DNA from: Nitriliruptoraceae bacterium
GTDB lineage: Bacteria > Actinomycetota > Nitriliruptoria > Nitriliruptorales > Nitriliruptoraceae
Direction: 5' to 3'
Assembly (NCBI GenBank): GCA_007118045.1
Contig: SKTG01000087.1
Coordinates: 1 to 7,198, forward strand
DNA length: 7,198 bases
Positions within the stretch are counted from its first letter, which is position 1, and the number at the start of each line of letters is the position of its first letter. Positions 1-6,142 of this stretch are shown here, in pieces. The notes below the pieces were generated by a model that worked only from the letters and a program-made list of their open reading frames with translations, was not told the origin of the DNA and made no database searches. A program made the position numbers and the translations under genes.

Positions 1-37
1 ACCGGTAGGGAGAGCACCGCGGCGGGAGACCGACAGC

Positions 38-673
38 ATGGCGAAGACGAACGGTGCCAGGGAGGGCTCCCGACGACGGCGAAGCGTCGTGGTCCCCGAC
101 CTCGTCGGCGGGTTGCTGATCATCGGCGTCGGCGCCGTGTTCGCGATCAACGCGTTGCAGTTCGAGGTCATCGGCGAAGGTGGGCGGCTCGCCCCGGGCG
201 CCATGCCCTTCTTCTCCGGGATCCTCCTCGCGCTCACCGGGGTGGGGGTGATCGTCAAGGGCGTGTTCCCGACGGCCGAGGAGGCCGAGAAGGACGAGAT
301 CCGGTCCGGCGAGGACCCACAGGACCGGTCGACCGCGGCCACCGATGGTTCGGTGAGCGACGAGACCGACGCTAAGGACGCGGACGACGACGACCAAGGC
401 ATCGACCCGTCGGAGCTCACCCCCAGCGCCGACCCGGATCTCAAGACCGGTCGGTCGCTGCTCGTGCTGGCGGCCGCGGCCGTGGCCACCTGGCTCGCCC
501 CGCGGATCGGGTTCCTGCTGGCGTTCGCGGTCATGATCGTCGGCCTGCTCGTGCTGCACGAGCGTGAGAAGCTGTGGAAGGCCGTGCTGGTGGCGGCCGG
601 CGCGTACCTGTTCGCCTGGCTGCTGTTCGTGAACTTCCTCAACATCCCCATCCCGGAGATGCCGTTCTTCTGA
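38..673 (+). CDS. tctB: Tripartite tricarboxylate transporter small membrane subunit, TctB family
   Basis: This 211-residue protein fits the small membrane subunit of a tripartite tricarboxylate transporter, which works with the large channel subunit TctA and a periplasmic binding protein TctC to import organic acids. The N-terminus is basic (RRRR at 12-15). Hydrophobic segments lie at about 22-41, 54-76, 140-153/158-175 and 180-200, the usual four-helix TctB plan. The family-typical motif LAPGAMPFFSG is at 51-61. Between the second and third helices is a long acidic linker (about 80-136, 21 Asp/Glu) that makes the protein longer than many TctB proteins, which are often near 150-170 residues. 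With the basic N-terminus inside, this linker would be cytoplasmic. The ATG start is supported by GGGAG at 24-28, nine bases upstream. tctA follows after 75 bases, which strengthens an assignment that rests mainly on topology and context, since TctB sequences diverge quickly. Confidence 0.88.
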   Translation: MAKTNGAREGSRRRRSVVVPDLVGGLLIIGVGAVFAINALQFEVIGEGGRLAPGAMPFFSGILLALTGVGVIVKGVFPTAEEAEKDEIRSGEDPQDRSTAATDGSVSDETDAKDADDDDQGIDPSELTPSADPDLKTGRSLLVLAAAAVATWLAPRIGFLLAFAVMIVGLLVLHEREKLWKAVLVAAGAYLFAWLLFVNFLNIPIPEMPFF

Positions 674-697
674 GGCAACCCCGGGGCCACCAACCCG

Positions 698-730
698 CGA
701 TGACGACCGGCGGGGAGAGCCGGATCATCG
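698..730 (+). promoter_or_regulatory. Hairpin in the tctB-tctA gap, just upstream of the tctA ribosome binding site
   Basis: CCGGC at 707-711 pairs with GCCGG at 719-723 around a 7-base loop. An outer stem, CGATGA at 698-703, pairs with TCATCG at 725-730, separated from the inner stem by a small internal loop. The structure ends five bases before the tctA ribosome binding site and has no T-run, so it does not look like a terminator. A role in mRNA stability or in setting the TctB:TctA ratio is inference. In DNA this GC-rich such pairing can arise by chance. Confidence 0.35.
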
Positions 731-748
731 TTCCGCGAGGAGCCGAGC

Positions 749-2269
749 GTGGAGTTCTTCAGCAACGTCGCCGGGGGCTTCGAGACCGCGCTCTCCATGG
801 AGAACCTGGCGCTGGTCGCGCTGGGTGTGGTGCTCGGCACCCTCATCGGGATGCTCCCGGGCCTCGGTTCGGCGACGGGTGTCGCCATCGTCCTGCCGGT
901 CACCCTGACCCTGGACCCCGTCGGCGGCTTGATCATGCTGGCCGGGATCTACTACGGGTCCCAGTACGGCGCGACCATCTCCGCGGTGCTCATCGCGACG
1001 CCAGGTGACTCGTCGTCGGTCGTCACGATGTTCGACGGCTATCCCATGGCCAGAGCAGGCCGGGCCGGCCAGGCGCTGGCGGCTGCGGCGATCGCCTCGT
1101 TCATCGCGGGAACGATCAGCGTCGCGCTGCTGATGGCCGCGGCCCCGGGGTTCGGGGCCATCGCCGTGCGCTTCGGGGCGCCGGAGAACTTCGCCCTGAT
1201 GGTTCTCGGCATCCTCGCGGTCGCTGGCTTCACGTCACAGAACGTCTTCAAGGGTCTGTCGATGGGCGCGCTCGGGCTCGTCATCGGCACGATCGGCATC
1301 GACGTGCAGTCGGGCGTCGCCCGGATGACCTTCGGCGAGGTGTCGCTGTTCGGCGGCGTCGGCTTCATCGAGATCGTGATCGGGCTCTTCGCGATCGCCG
1401 AGGTGATGCGCCAGGTGGGCCGCGGAGGCGCGAAGCCGATCCGTACCCACTTCCGCGAGATGATCCTGCGCAAGGAGGAGTGGGGCCAGACGATCAAGCC
1501 CGCGTTGCGGGGGACGGGTCTGGGCTTCGTGCTCGGCGTGCTGCCGGGGGCGGGCGCGACCCTCGCGTCGTTCTTCAGCTACGAGACCGAGCGCCGCATC
1601 TCCAAGCACCCCGAGCGCTTCGGCAAGGGCGAGCTCGCCGGGATCACCGGCCCGGAGGGAGCCAACAACGCGGCGGTCAACGGCTCGTTCGTCCCGACGT
1701 TGACCCTCGGTATCCCCGGGTCCGGTACCACCGCCGTGTTGCTGGGTGCCTTCCTGATGTTCGGCATCCAGCCGGGTCCACTGCTGATGGTCGAGCAGGC
1801 CGACCTCGCCTGGGGGCTGATGGCCTCGTTCTGGGTCGGCAACCTGTTCCTGCTCGTGCTCAACCTGCCGATGGCCCCGGTGTTCGCATCGGTGCTGCGG
1901 GTCCCCTACCGCTTCATGTACCCGTTGATCCTGCTGCTGGCCCTCGTCGGCGCCTTCGCGATCGAGAACCGCATGTGGGGTGTCTGGCTGGCGCTGCTCT
2001 TCGGGCTCATCGGGTTCTTCATGATGCGCTACGACTACCCCGCTGCCCCGCTGGTCCTGGCCGTGGTGCTCGGTCCGCTCATGGAGCGCCAGCTGTCCCG
2101 CAGCCTCTCGATCAGCCACGGCAGCCCGATGATCTTCGTCCAGCGGCCCATCGCAGCGCTGCTGTTGAGCCTCGCGGTGATCTTCCTGCTGGCGCCGGTG
2201 ATCACCCGGATCGTGCAATCACGGTTCGGCTCGGAGTCGCAGACGGTGAGCGACAGCCACTCCAACTGA
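749..2269 (+). CDS. tctA: Tripartite tricarboxylate transporter large membrane subunit, TctA family
   Basis: This 506-residue, strongly hydrophobic protein matches the large TctA channel subunit (about 500 residues, 11-12 helices) that moves carboxylates handed over by TctC. The two hallmark repeats are present: GMLPGLGSATG at 34-44 and GVLPGAGAT at 263-271, reflecting the internally duplicated fold. Other family signatures are YYGSQYGATISA at 68-79, TPGDSSSVVT at 84-93 with DGYPMARAGRAG at 96-107, and GPEGANNAAVNGSFVPTLTL at 301-320 followed by GIPGSGTTAVLLGA. The loop at about 222-250 is charged and hydrophilic and probably joins the two halves. The start is GTG, chosen because GAGGAG (737-742) lies six bases upstream and the N-terminus then aligns with family starts. 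The C-terminal 15 or so residues are polar. The transported acid cannot be deduced; citrate, tartrate, terephthalate and other carboxylates are all known for the family. Confidence 0.96.
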   Translation: MEFFSNVAGGFETALSMENLALVALGVVLGTLIGMLPGLGSATGVAIVLPVTLTLDPVGGLIMLAGIYYGSQYGATISAVLIATPGDSSSVVTMFDGYPMARAGRAGQALAAAAIASFIAGTISVALLMAAAPGFGAIAVRFGAPENFALMVLGILAVAGFTSQNVFKGLSMGALGLVIGTIGIDVQSGVARMTFGEVSLFGGVGFIEIVIGLFAIAEVMRQVGRGGAKPIRTHFREMILRKEEWGQTIKPALRGTGLGFVLGVLPGAGATLASFFSYETERRISKHPERFGKGELAGITGPEGANNAAVNGSFVPTLTLGIPGSGTTAVLLGAFLMFGIQPGPLLMVEQADLAWGLMASFWVGNLFLLVLNLPMAPVFASVLRVPYRFMYPLILLLALVGAFAIENRMWGVWLALLFGLIGFFMMRYDYPAAPLVLAVVLGPLMERQLSRSLSISHGSPMIFVQRPIAALLLSLAVIFLLAPVITRIVQSRFGSESQTVSDSHSN

Positions 2270-2283
2270 TGTGTCGCCGTCCC

Positions 2284-2311
2284 GGGGCGAGTGGTCCGGC
2301 GCTCTCGCCCC
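2284..2311 (+). terminator. GC-rich hairpin after tctA, possible terminator or attenuator
   Basis: GGGGCGAG at 2284-2291 is perfectly complementary to CTCGCCCC at 2304-2311, an 8-bp stem with a 12-base loop that starts 14 bases after the tctA stop codon. Only TTCGT follows, not a T-run, so it is not a canonical rho-independent terminator. High-GC actinobacteria often have such U-poor hairpins. A second small inverted repeat, CGTCG-AA-CGACG, sits at 2314-2325. The hairpin may partly insulate the transporter genes from the two genes downstream, or mark a processing site. Confidence 0.45.
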
Positions 2312-2355
2312 TTCGTCGAACGACGTCCGTTGCCGGGATGACACAGGAGCTCGTG

Positions 2356-2880
2356 ATGGAACCCTTCGTGCACGCCTTCAAGGAGCATCGGCCCGACGTC
2401 GCGCAAGCGTCGTTCATCGCCCCGGGAGCGGTCGTCATCGGCCGCGTGACCATGGGTCGCGGGTCCAGCATCTGGTACGGCTGCGTCGTCCGGGCCGATC
2501 TGGAACGCATCGAGCTCGGTGAGGACGTCAACGTCCAGGACGGCTCGATCCTGCACTCCGACCCCGGGCTGCCGGTGATCCTCGGGGACCGCGTCTCGCT
2601 CGGCCACGGGGCCATCGTCCACGGCGCCGTCGTGGAGGACGACGTGCTCATCGGGATGCGTGCCACCGTCCTCAACGGTGCGCACATCGGTGCCGGCTCG
2701 GTCGTGGCGGCGGGGGCCGTCGTCCGGCCCGGCATGGAGGTCCCCCCGAACTCGCTGGTCGTCGGCATCCCCGCCAAGGTCCGCAAGGAGACGGGCGATG
2801 CGGAGCGCGGCATGATCGCCGCGACGACGGAGGAGTACGTGCGGCTCTCGGCCGAGCACGCCCAGGAGGTGTCCTCGTGA
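2356..2880 (+). CDS. Gamma-carbonic anhydrase family protein (CamH/CaiE-PaaY-like left-handed beta-helix)
   Basis: The 174-residue product has the hexapeptide-repeat pattern of a left-handed beta-helix trimer (about 20-140) and a C-terminal helix. The three zinc-ligand histidines of gamma-carbonic anhydrases are present: H67 in ILHSDP, and H84 and H89 in LGHGAIVHG, with the family's 5-residue spacing. The structural/active-site pairs R46-x-D48 (VVRAD) and N59-x-Q61-D62 (NVQDG) also fit Methanosarcina Cam. The acidic proton-shuttle loop of Cam is missing, as in the short CamH type, so hydratase activity is possible but not assured. Relatives CaiE (carnitine) and PaaY (phenylacetyl-CoA thioesterase) work next to CoA-ester pathways. 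That fits here, because the stop codon overlaps the start of a CaiB-type CoA-transferase. I chose ATG 2356 because CAGGAG (2344-2349) is six bases upstream. An in-frame ATG at 2338 lacks such a site and would add only six residues. Confidence 0.87.
   Translation: MEPFVHAFKEHRPDVAQASFIAPGAVVIGRVTMGRGSSIWYGCVVRADLERIELGEDVNVQDGSILHSDPGLPVILGDRVSLGHGAIVHGAVVEDDVLIGMRATVLNGAHIGAGSVVAAGAVVRPGMEVPPNSLVVGIPAKVRKETGDAERGMIAATTEEYVRLSAEHAQEVSS
2864..2870 (+). promoter_or_regulatory. Strong ribosome binding site for the CoA-transferase gene
   Basis: AGGAGGT lies six bases upstream of the GTG at 2877, inside the end of the gamma-CA coding region. It fixes the start of the downstream gene at the GTGA overlap (GTG 2877-2879, TGA 2878-2880), which implies translational coupling. 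Confidence 0.75.
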
Positions 2881-4058
2881 GCACGCCGGCGACCGGTGGG
2901 CCACTGGAGGGCATCCGCGTGATCGACCTGTCCCGTGCGATGGCGGGGCCCTACGCCACGCTCATGCTCGCCGACGCCGGCGCCGACGTCGTCAAGGTCG
3001 AGCGGCCGGACAAGGGCGATGACACCCGCTCCTGGGGCCCTCCCTTCGTGGGTGACGGTGACGAGCGCGAGTCGGTCTACTTCCTCTCCGTCAACCGCAA
3101 CAAACGGTCCGTGACGCTCGACCTGAAGGACGAGGGCGACCTCGGCGTCCTGCGCCAGCTGATCGCCGGCGCCGACGTGGTCGTGGAGAACTTCCGGCCC
3201 GGGGTGATGGACCGGCTCGGCCTCGGCGAGGACGAGCTGCTGGCCACCCACCCGCGACTGGTGGGTCTGTCGATCACCGGCTTCGGTTCCAGCGGCCCCG
3301 ACGGCTCACGCCCCGGTTTCGACCAGATCGTGCAGGGCGAGGGCGGGCTGATGTCGCTGACCGGCCCGGTCGGCGGACCACCCACGAAGGTCGGCGTGCC
3401 CATCGCCGACATCCTCGCCGGCATGTTCGGCGCCTTCGGCGTGCTCGCGGCGCTGCAGGAGCGCGAGCGCACCGACCGTGGCCAGTGGGTGCGCACGTCC
3501 CTGCTCGGCGGCATGATCGCCATCCACACGTTCCAGGGCACCCGGTGGCTGCTCGCCGGCGAGGTGCCCGAACCGGACGGCAACCGTCACCCGTTGATCG
3601 CCCCGTACGGCGCGTTCGAGGTCGCGGACGGACAGGTCAACATCGCCGTGGGGTCCCAGTCCCTGTGGCGTCGCTTCGCGCCCCTGGTCGAGGTGGACCC
3701 GGACGACGAGCGGTTCGCGACCAACGGCGACCGTGTCGAGCGGGTCGACGAGCTGGAACGTGCGATGGCCCCCGCCCTCGAACGTGAGGACGCCGACACC
3801 TGGATCGAGCGTCTGGCCGAGGCCGGCGTACCCGCCGGGAAGGTCCGGAGCCTCGACGAGGTGTACGACCTGCCCCAGGTCGCGCAGCAGGGTCTGATCC
3901 ACTCGGTCGCCCACCCGACGCTCGGCGACCTACGCCTACCCGGGAGCGCGGTCACCTTCGGCGCAGGCGATCGCGAGCTGCGACCACCACCCCGCCTCGG
4001 TGAACACTCCGACGAGCTGCGGGCGGAGCTGCGCGAGAGCGGGGATCCGGGTCCGTGA
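2877..4058 (+). CDS. Class III CoA-transferase, CaiB/BaiF family
   Basis: This 393-residue protein has the length and motif order of class III CoA-transferases, cytoplasmic interlocked dimers that move CoA between carboxylic acids through an aspartyl-CoA anhydride intermediate. Visible signatures: LEGIRVIDLSRAMAGPYATL at 10-29, GADVVKVERP at 35-44, SVNRNKRSVTLDLK at 71-84, VVENFRPGVMDRLGLG at 102-117, SITGFGSSGP at 132-141, GGLMSLTG at 156-163, and VGVPIADILAGMFG at 172-185. D178 in the last corresponds to the nucleophilic Asp169 of formyl-CoA transferase. RTDRGQWV follows at about 198-205, where the family has R..TGxGQ. The GTG start overlaps the upstream stop by four bases, so co-translation with the gamma-CA protein is likely. 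Substrates differ widely in this family (carnitine, oxalate, succinyl donors, bile acids, itaconate), and none can be assigned here. Transporter genes upstream suggest that the acceptor acid may be imported. Confidence 0.94.
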   Translation: MSTPATGGPLEGIRVIDLSRAMAGPYATLMLADAGADVVKVERPDKGDDTRSWGPPFVGDGDERESVYFLSVNRNKRSVTLDLKDEGDLGVLRQLIAGADVVVENFRPGVMDRLGLGEDELLATHPRLVGLSITGFGSSGPDGSRPGFDQIVQGEGGLMSLTGPVGGPPTKVGVPIADILAGMFGAFGVLAALQERERTDRGQWVRTSLLGGMIAIHTFQGTRWLLAGEVPEPDGNRHPLIAPYGAFEVADGQVNIAVGSQSLWRRFAPLVEVDPDDERFATNGDRVERVDELERAMAPALEREDADTWIERLAEAGVPAGKVRSLDEVYDLPQVAQQGLIHSVAHPTLGDLRLPGSAVTFGAGDRELRPPPRLGEHSDELRAELRESGDPGP

Positions 4059-4060
4059 CC

Positions 4061-4105
4061 GGCCCGGCCCGGTCCTGACCGGGGCGACCGTGGTCGGGCC
4101 GGGCC
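4061..4105. terminator. GC-rich inverted repeat between convergent genes, possible bidirectional terminator
   Basis: GGCCCGGCCCG at 4061-4071 is perfectly complementary to CGGGCCGGGCC at 4095-4105, an 11-bp all-G/C stem with a 23-base spacer that itself contains GACC/GGTC complementarity. It fills the 49-bp gap between the stop codons of the CoA-transferase (plus) and the aldo/keto reductase (minus). Neither side has a real T-run (only CTT on the plus strand), so termination is inferred from position and stem strength. Confidence 0.55.
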
Positions 4106-4107
4106 CT

Positions 4108-5079
4108 TCAGATCCCGATGACGGGGCGCGCGGTGTAACCGCGTTCGAGCCGCTCGACGTGCTCGTCGTCCAGGGTGAGCTCGACGGCGGCGAGCGCGTC
4201 GTCGAGGTGCCTCGGCTTGGTCGTACCGACCAACGGCGCCGTCACCCCCGGTCGTTGCATCACCCAGGCGAGCGCGACCTGTGCGCGGGTCGCGCCCAGC
4301 TCGTCCGCGACCGTCCCCACCGCGTCGACGATCTCCCGGTTCGCGTCCCCGTAGAGCTTCTCGTGGAGGTGGTCGGAGCCCTCGCGGGTACTGCCGCTGG
4401 TGGCATCGGCCGGTCGCGCCAGCTTGCCACGGGCGAGCGGGCTCCAGGGCAGCACGCCGACCCCCATGTCGATGCACTGCGGGATCATCTCCCGCTCCTC
4501 CTCGCGGTACAGGAGGTTGTAGTGGTTCTGCATCGTCACGAACGGGGTCCAGCCGTTCACGGCCGCCACCCGTTGCGCCTTGGCGAACCTCCAGGCGTGC
4601 ATCGAGGAGGCGCCGAGGTAGCGCACCTTGCCGACCCGGACGAGGTCGTGGAGCGCCTCCATGGTCTCCTCGATGGGGGTGTCCGGGTCCCACCGGTGGA
4701 TCTGGTACAGATCGATGTGGTCGACACCGAGCCGGCGCAGCGAGGCGTCCACGGCGTCCATGATGTGCCCGCGCGAGAGGCCGCTGTCGTTCGGACCGTC
4801 CCCCACGGGCATGAACACCTTGGAGGCGATGACGTACTCCTCGCGGCGACCGAACAGCGAGCGGAGCAGACGACCCGTGATCTCCTCGCTGACCCCGAGC
4901 GAGTACATGTCCGCGGTGTCGAAGAAGGTGATCCCCGCCTCCACCGCGGCGCGCACGATCGGTTCCGCCTCGGGTTCGGGCAGCACCCAGTCCCGCCACG
5001 CGGGGTCACCGAAGCTCATCATGCCGAGGCAGATGGGTGAGACCTTCAGGCCGGTGGTTCCGAGTCGAACGGGTTCCAC
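4108..5079 (-). CDS. Aldo/keto reductase, YajO-like
   Basis: The 323-residue protein is an NADPH-type aldo/keto reductase with a TIM-barrel fold. The catalytic tetrad is complete: D54 and Y59 in FFDTADMY, K87 in ASKVF, and H128 in LYQIHRWD. The stretches IDLYQIHRWDPDTPIEETMEAL (about 122-143), YLGASSMHAW (154-163), MQNHYNLLYREEEREM (183-198), PWSPLARG (211-218) and ELGATRAQVALAW (260-272) closely recall E. coli YajO and related AKR11/AKR12-like enzymes, which reduce a range of aldehydes and ketones. The GTG start is supported by AGAGGAA (plus-strand 5087-5093), seven bases upstream. It is the last visible gene of the minus operon, 16 bases after the aldolase stop. Its position suggests it acts on an aldehyde or oxo-intermediate of the same pathway, or detoxifies escaping aldehyde; this is inference. 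The true substrate is unknown. Confidence 0.93.
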   Translation of the reverse strand: MEPVRLGTTGLKVSPICLGMMSFGDPAWRDWVLPEPEAEPIVRAAVEAGITFFDTADMYSLGVSEEITGRLLRSLFGRREEYVIASKVFMPVGDGPNDSGLSRGHIMDAVDASLRRLGVDHIDLYQIHRWDPDTPIEETMEALHDLVRVGKVRYLGASSMHAWRFAKAQRVAAVNGWTPFVTMQNHYNLLYREEEREMIPQCIDMGVGVLPWSPLARGKLARPADATSGSTREGSDHLHEKLYGDANREIVDAVGTVADELGATRAQVALAWVMQRPGVTAPLVGTTKPRHLDDALAAVELTLDDEHVERLERGYTARPVIGI

Positions 5080-5095
5080 GGGGTGCTTCCTCTCG

Positions 5096-6142
5096 TCAGG
5101 AGACCGCCGCGTCGGTGTCCGAGCCCTCGAGCTCGGCGGACAGCCGCACGGCGATGTCGATGATCATGTCCTCCTGGCCGCCCACGTAGCCGCGACGGCC
5201 GACCTCCATGAGGATCTCGTGTGCCGGTACGCCGTACCGGTCCGCCGCACGTTCCGCGTGCAGCAGGAAGCTGGAGTAGACCCCGGCGTAGCCCATCACG
5301 ATCGAGCTGCGGTCCATCACCGGTTCACGGGTGAGCATGGGGCGGACCACGTCCTCGGCGACGGCGAGCAAGCCGTGCAGATCGAGACCCGTCTCGATCC
5401 CCGAGCGTTCGAACACCGCGGCCACCACCTCGGTGGGGGCGTTGCCCGCCCCGGCGCCCAGTGAGCGGCACGCACCGTCGACCTGGCGGGCACCGGCCTC
5501 GACGGCGGCCAGGGAGTTCGCGACCCCCATGGCGAGGTTGTTGTGGGCGTGGATACCGACCTGGGCGTCGTCGCCGAGCTCCTCGCGCAGGGCGAGGACC
5601 CGGGAGGCGGCGTCCGCGGGGAGCAGGGCACCGGCCGAGTCGACCACGTAGACGCACTGGCACCCCGCGTCGGCCATGATGCGGGCCTGCCCGGCGAGCT
5701 GCTGGGGTTCCAACTGGTGGCTGAGCATCAGGAACCCGACGGTCTCCAGACCCAGCTCGCGCGCGAGCCCGAAGTGCTGGATGGAGACGTCCGCCTCGGT
5801 GCAGTGCGTCGCGATGCGTGCGACGCCGATCCCGAGGTCGACCGCCGCTCGCAGGTCCTCGGAGGTGCCCACGCCGGGCAGGAGCAGCGCCGCGATGCGC
5901 GCCGTGCTGGTCTCCTCGACGGCCGCCTCGATCAGCCGCAGGTCGGGGACCGCGCTGAAGCCGTAGTTGAAGGACGAGCCGGCCAGACCGTCACCGTGCG
6001 TCACCTCGATCAGCGGCACGTTCGCCGCGTCGAGAGCGCGGACCGTGTCGCGTACCTGCGCCTCGGTGAACCGGTGCGCGACGGCGTGACTCCCGTCGCG
6101 CAGGGTCGTGTCGGTGACCCGGACCTCGGTGGGAACGCTCAT
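5096..6142 (-). CDS. dmpG: 4-hydroxy-2-oxovalerate aldolase (DmpG/MhpE/BphI type)
   Basis: This 348-residue enzyme cleaves 4-hydroxy-2-oxopentanoate (or a homologue) to pyruvate and an aldehyde, the penultimate step of meta-cleavage catabolism. The HMGL-like TIM barrel starts with VRVTDTTLRDGSH (8-19), holding R15, metal ligand D16 and catalytic H19. The other metal ligands are H198 and H200 in GIHAHNN. CRSLGAGAGNAPTEV at 225-239 and the C-terminal communication domain (GYAGVYSSFLLHAE, 284-297) are typical. With a constant one-residue offset these match Arg16, Asp17, His20, His199 and His201 of BphI. L86, L88 and Y289 match its specificity residues Leu87, Leu89 and Tyr290 (from memory). The ATG at 6142 overlaps the dehydrogenase stop by four bases (ATGA) and has GGAGGT (plus-strand 6149-6154) six bases upstream. 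The open frame continues upstream to 6664, but that part lies inside the dehydrogenase gene and is not family-like. Confidence 0.96.
   Translation of the reverse strand: MSVPTEVRVTDTTLRDGSHAVAHRFTEAQVRDTVRALDAANVPLIEVTHGDGLAGSSFNYGFSAVPDLRLIEAAVEETSTARIAALLLPGVGTSEDLRAAVDLGIGVARIATHCTEADVSIQHFGLARELGLETVGFLMLSHQLEPQQLAGQARIMADAGCQCVYVVDSAGALLPADAASRVLALREELGDDAQVGIHAHNNLAMGVANSLAAVEAGARQVDGACRSLGAGAGNAPTEVVAAVFERSGIETGLDLHGLLAVAEDVVRPMLTREPVMDRSSIVMGYAGVYSSFLLHAERAADRYGVPAHEILMEVGRRGYVGGQEDMIIDIAVRLSAELEGSDTDAAVS

Noticed and set aside
1..37. Possible end of an upstream tctC gene (TAG at 6-8)
   Set aside because: The TAG is in a plausible place for the stop of a preceding transporter gene, but five bases are too few to identify any coding frame.
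1235..2218. Long minus-strand open frame (327 codons) opposite tctA
   Set aside because: It is a low-complexity shadow rich in His, Arg, Glu and Gln, lying antisense to conserved TctA motifs. High-GC codon bias keeps such frames open, and no family motif is visible.
1480..2355. Upstream extension of the gamma-CA reading frame
   Set aside because: The frame is open back to 1480, but this part overlaps tctA in another frame and has an Arg/Pro/Ala-rich shadow composition. The ribosome binding site at 2344-2349 and the family N-terminus place the start at 2356.
2035..3251. Overlapping minus-strand open frames opposite the gamma-CA and CoA-transferase genes
   Set aside because: Their composition is that of antisense GC-rich DNA, with no recognisable motif, no good ribosome binding site and full overlap with well-supported genes.
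3587..4999. 470-codon minus-strand frame spanning the aldo/keto reductase and the convergent CoA-transferase
   Set aside because: It is out of frame with the clear aldo/keto reductase at 4108-5079, is dominated by Arg/Gly/Ala and Ser/Arg, and crosses the terminator-like stem.
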